DNA from: Lineus longissimus
Lineage: Eukaryota; Nemertea; Pilidiophora; Heteronemertea; Lineidae
Direction: 5' to 3'
NCBI RefSeq assembly: GCF_910592395.1
Contig: NC_088321.1
Span: 15,500,001 to 15,564,000 of the forward strand
Length of the DNA stretch: 64,000 bases
Shown: positions 60,501 to 64,000 of the stretch, piece by piece
How positions within the stretch are numbered: position 1 is the first letter of the stretch
How the letters are laid out: each line of letters begins with the position of its first letter
Notes under the pieces: generated by a model
What the model was told of the DNA's origin: nothing
Seen by the model: the letters and a program-made list of their open reading frames with translations, nothing else
Databases searched by the model: none
Made by a program: the position numbers and the translations under genes

Positions 60501-60930
60501 AGATGACAACTACTCATGGAGGTCGTGTTGAGGTGAAGTGGTGTTGTTCGTCGCGAATGAGGGGCAGAATGCTAAAAAAGATGACGAGAAAATGGATTGC
60601 TAGACGAAGATACCGGTGTTGTCCCCTTCTTCTCCTAAGCGTTGGGCGCAGCATCAAATTCTGTGGTCGGGGGTTGTCATGAATCGGGCTGTGGCATTCA
60701 GGTGTTCTTCTTTCCTCCACAGTTTCTTCTCGACATTTTGCTCCTAGGCCAGGTCGTTCCCCGCCGGGCTTCAAAGAGAGTCCAACCTTGGAGGATGTCT
60801 CCAGAAAAGCGCTCCGACTGCCAATCTGGTCTACAGACCATGAGAGGTAACAGGCGCTGATGGTGCCAATTTCGATAATCTGTTCTATTCTGGATCATTC
60901 TGACATCCTTTGTAGCGGCGACCACCTTAT

Positions 60931-61165
60931 GGGAGCGTGGTGGCTCGGTGGAGGCGTCAGACATATATCGGAAGGTCGTGGGTTCAACTCAGTGCTGCTC
61001 TGTGTAGTCTCAACTGGCTTGAAATTGCCAAGTGTAGCTAGCGTAGTGTGTTACTGTGAGATTCTTTGAGGTTTCTTCAGATTGGTTAGGCTGGTTTCGA
61101 GATCGTAAAGGGCTTTGAGACTGTTGTATCAAGTGCTATGTAACAAACTTGATTATCTACACAAT
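60931..61165 (+). mobile_element. tRNA-derived SINE
   Basis: A head with A-box-like gtggctcggtgga and B-box-like gggttcaactc is followed by a body and an end reading aaagggctttgagac and caagtgctatgtaac. This type of tail is found on SINEs mobilised by LINE machinery. Slightly diverged, so probably inactive. Confidence 0.65.
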
Positions 61166-62189
61166 GTCCCTATGACAGCAATATGTTCTGAGTGAACGTC
61201 TAATGTGAAGTTTTACTTTTAGTCCGATCTTCGTGTAGTCCATGCAACACTCAATATATTTCAACGTAAAGGTGACGCCCCCTCACAATGCCAAGACCGG
61301 ACCAATACGCTCTTGTACGAACTCACAAATATACATCTCATTTAGACATCATTGAAACATGATCGATATCTGTCGCTCGCGTACCATGTAACACTGAAGT
61401 CAGAAAAAGAGATTGAATTTGACTTAGCCCAAGAGCCTATGGCGCGCTCTTACTGTAAAATGAATCAAAGGTGTATCCCGTTGATCGTGTGGAACTTTGA
61501 AAGCAGCAAATGGATTAATGTTGACATGTCTAAAAAGCTAGGGGTGCGTCACGCCTTTGGAAATAAGATGCACCCCGTCATAAATGTATCAGTCCTTTGA
61601 ATAAAGCAGATTAGAATTCAACATTTAGTTCGGAAGGCTATCAAAAAGGTCACGCCCTCCCTCGCAGATACAGTCTCTCGTACCCAGGCACTCGCGTAGG
61701 AACAAGTGTCAGAAAAGGGAATCGAAATCTACTAATGTACGGTACTTCAGTGTCTTAATAGCGCCCCGGGTGTATTAGAATTCTACTCAACCCGTTATGA
61801 GATAGGATTGCGATTGATTTTAACGGAGTATCTGTCAAGGCTCGAGGCACCCAGAGTTCGTATTTACCAAATAACGGATAATTCATTTACAACCATTGGG
61901 GTCCCTGTGGACCCACTGGAGTCAATCTTAGGTGCGATATTCTCCCGTTTTTCTCATGCTCAGTAAGATTGTCGAGAAGCTCTTCTTGAGTATATTGTCC
62001 TCATGGGAAATGATTCACTTGCGTTCGCACGCTTAAGGGTAGGGCTGCTCTGATCGCGATTTGACGTGATATCGCAGGAATTTTACGAACGAAACGCATG
62101 CGGTTTTTGTTGTTTTGGGTGCAGTGTGGCGTGATATAACAGAACATCACTCATTCATGACAATGTTATACATTTTCAGTAGATTTTAT

Positions 62190-62207
62190 GGGGGGGGGGG
62201 GGGGGGG
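62190..62207 (+). repeat. Poly-G tract (18 G)
   Basis: A run of 18 G on the plus strand, the third long G-run on this strand (others at 452 and 22223). Confidence 0.9.
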
Positions 62208-62849
62208 CTGCACAGCTGTGTGTCTCTGAATCCATCACGTATTTGGCACTTTTCAGTGAAAAACCAGTGGGTGTCTCTCACCAAAGGTTGGCTTCGAGGA
62301 ACCTTGAGTCAGACAGAATTTTCGAAAATGCACCCTTCGTGCTCCAGGGCCGTCGAAACAACACAAAGTTCACTTCATCCCCCAGGGAATGTTGTGTTTT
62401 GCGTGAAAAAGGTATTTGTTAATATTTTATTCTTTGATAGTAGAAACAACCTTTGATTATCTTCAATGTGAAGTGTTGACACTGTGGGCGCATCATGATG
62501 GGAGGACGAATAGTCCAATAGCCCTAGAACGCATTCGCAGTCACATTCACATTCAAAAAACATTCACGCCCATTTCAAAGCCAGTTTCTCGGGGTATAAA
62601 CTGGTGTGTAACCAATGAAAAAAAGAACTTTATTGGAAATTGAATTCATCATGACTGTCGCTGAATTGAAAACGTGCCTGTAGGGAAGAATCGCAGCAGC
62701 ATACTTACACTGTTAAGGTTTTGAGCTTTCGAAAAACCATAAGAGGTTTCTTGGCCAACGCAATAATTGGGTCCGTGTTTTTGCAAATTGAAAAAACTAA
62801 AATGGTTTCTAAGATGATGACTGAAAAACTTCTATACGGAGTGAACTTT

Positions 62850-63140
62850 TATTAATAATGATAAAATTGTTAGTTTATATGGCGCAACTTTCCAGAATTA
62901 GTCCTGTTCAAGAGCGCTCTCCCGTCTAGTTGTAGTATTGACTATAGAGTTCTGTTTTTATCTGTCCCCTGTATTGTTTGTAATGTTACTGTTTAGGCTA
63001 TTCCATAGCCTAGGGGCACTCCTGGAGAAAGCTCGGCCTCCAAACTTATCAGTGTTGAACCGTGGTTCAATGAGGAGAGCCTGTGCTTCTGATCTCAGGG
63101 GCCTGGCTGGTGAGTACAGATTTGTGATGGCTGATAAACC
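62850..63140 (+). mobile_element. Retroelement-derived repeat fragment
   Basis: Same family and orientation as 56105-56520 by landmark order (tttatatggcgcaac, ttccatagcctaggggca, gagaaagctcggcctcc). The frame across it (62938-63195) gives protein-like words typical of translated copies of this repeat and is not a gene. Confidence 0.55.
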
Positions 63141-63316
63141 ATTAATAGGCTTTTCAAAAGCTAAACAACCCTTTTTTTCTAAGAGTGTAACTTAACGTTG
63201 AATTGAATTGAAAAATTCTACTACAATTTATATGCTCTGCAGTTCTGGATATTGAATTGATCTTGCTGTTTCATTGAAGTCCTCGCAACATTACCAAGAG
63301 GCATTATAGATTTACC

Positions 63317-63420
63317 GATGGGGGCGCACGGTGGCGAATAGGTACCTCCTCATAAATCCCACCCACAAGTTGTGCCTTTAACAAGGTTAAGGCGCGATAG
63401 ATAAATAGATTCGCTGAAAC
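63317..63420 (+). repeat. Diverged copy of the repeat at 8808 and 30838
   Basis: Reads ggcgcacggtggcgaatagg then acctcct, matching the order seen at 30838-30912 (ggcgcatggtggcaagcaga, then ctcctgg) with substitutions, and later a caagttgt block in common. Confidence 0.45.
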
Positions 63421-64000
63421 CTGACCCTGGTAAAAGGATATTTTGCTTTTCCTTTCCACTACCCTGGAATTTGCAATCGATGTTGCAAAGTGCTATTGGA
63501 CATTGGTAATCGCATGACTTCGACCATTATAATGTACAAATCGACTGGACTAAGTAACTGCATGGCCAATTTGACATCTCATGAATCGGTGATATACAAT
63601 TCCATTATCTTGAGGGTACTTGTTACTCATTCTGTACGTCGATAAAAAATAAGCGCCCCAGAGATAATGTCTTTATTTCAAGTGCAATTTTCATCGCATC
63701 AACCTGCGGTCAATTTCTCAAGCGACACCCCTAATTTGTGGTGGTCATCGTATGTTACTGCGACAAACGCTCATTTCGCATAGGAGGAAGATTACTCCTT
63801 GGAAAATAACACCGCCGAGTGCAGAGTACTAACTCTGCGGAAGAGAAACCCCGCAGAGAAAGTGTATTCAATGACCTTATGGATCTGGGCAAAATACTCA
63901 AATACAAACAAACAGGTAAATAAACGAACGCACAAAATCGAATGAACGCTCTGAACTCCTTTTTTTAGCTCACCTCTGGGGAGGTTATACGATACCGTGG

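Larger units (their letters stand above)
57506..64000. other. Repeat-rich stretch after the signal-peptide exon
   Basis: Probably intron and intergenic DNA. Contains a tRNA-SINE-like element at 60931-61165, an 18-G run at 62190-62207, and repeats at 62850-63140 and 63317-63420. Open frames up to 113 codons lack motifs and splice context; the 62115 frame spans the poly-G run. Confidence 0.4.

Noticed and set aside
62938-63195. 85-codon frame with protein-like words
   Set aside because: Matches the noncoding repeat family also present at 56105-56520.

Overview
The window looks like nuclear DNA of an animal, probably a marine invertebrate. Genes are split by introns of a few hundred to a few thousand bases with GT...AG borders, the background is AT-leaning, and it carries SINE-like, LINE-like and MITE-like debris, minisatellites and long homopolymer tracts. 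The species cannot be named from the sequence alone. No prokaryotic operon, CRISPR array, rRNA gene or intact transposon was seen.

Layout. (1) 1.3-2.5 kb, plus strand: a three-exon gene with a TATA box for a small secreted, cysteine-rich, GPI-anchored-type protein with Ly6/uPAR (three-finger) features. (2) 2.5-11.6 kb: repeat-rich spacer with a 46-bp tandem array, a two-copy 330-bp repeat, a MITE, a LINE 3' fragment, and a candidate 67-residue three-exon minus-strand gene (8882-10008) with a possible plus-strand first exon in its intron. (3) 11.6-33.5 kb, minus strand: three complete otopetrin (OTOP) proton-channel genes in a head-to-tail array, called A, B and C here. Each has seven coding exons with matching intron phases. 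A and B are close duplicates with last exons of exactly equal length; C is more diverged. (4) 33.7-39.6 kb: spacer. (5) 39.7-42.9 kb, plus strand: a four-exon transcription-factor gene with a long low-complexity N-terminus and two C-terminal C2H2 fingers of ZEB/zfh-1 type, followed by an AT-rich probable 3' UTR of up to 3.7 kb. (6) 46.6-57.4 kb: repeats plus a candidate 139-residue single-pass membrane protein gene on the minus strand (51352-53307). (7) 57.4-64 kb: a signal-peptide first exon on the plus strand, then mostly repeats.

The OTOP cluster is the functional core. Otopetrins are 12-helix proton channels of the plasma membrane, and tandem paralogues give material for tissue-specific use. 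The most unusual structures sit inside this cluster. In gene C, the intron-exon junction in front of exon 2 has been copied about eight more times in both orientations, giving perfect inverted repeats. In gene A, intron 2 holds degraded copies of exons 2 and 3, next to an intronic block that is nearly identical in gene B.

Exon joins below were built by hand from splice signals, reading-frame phase and paralogue alignment. No database search or transcript evidence was available.
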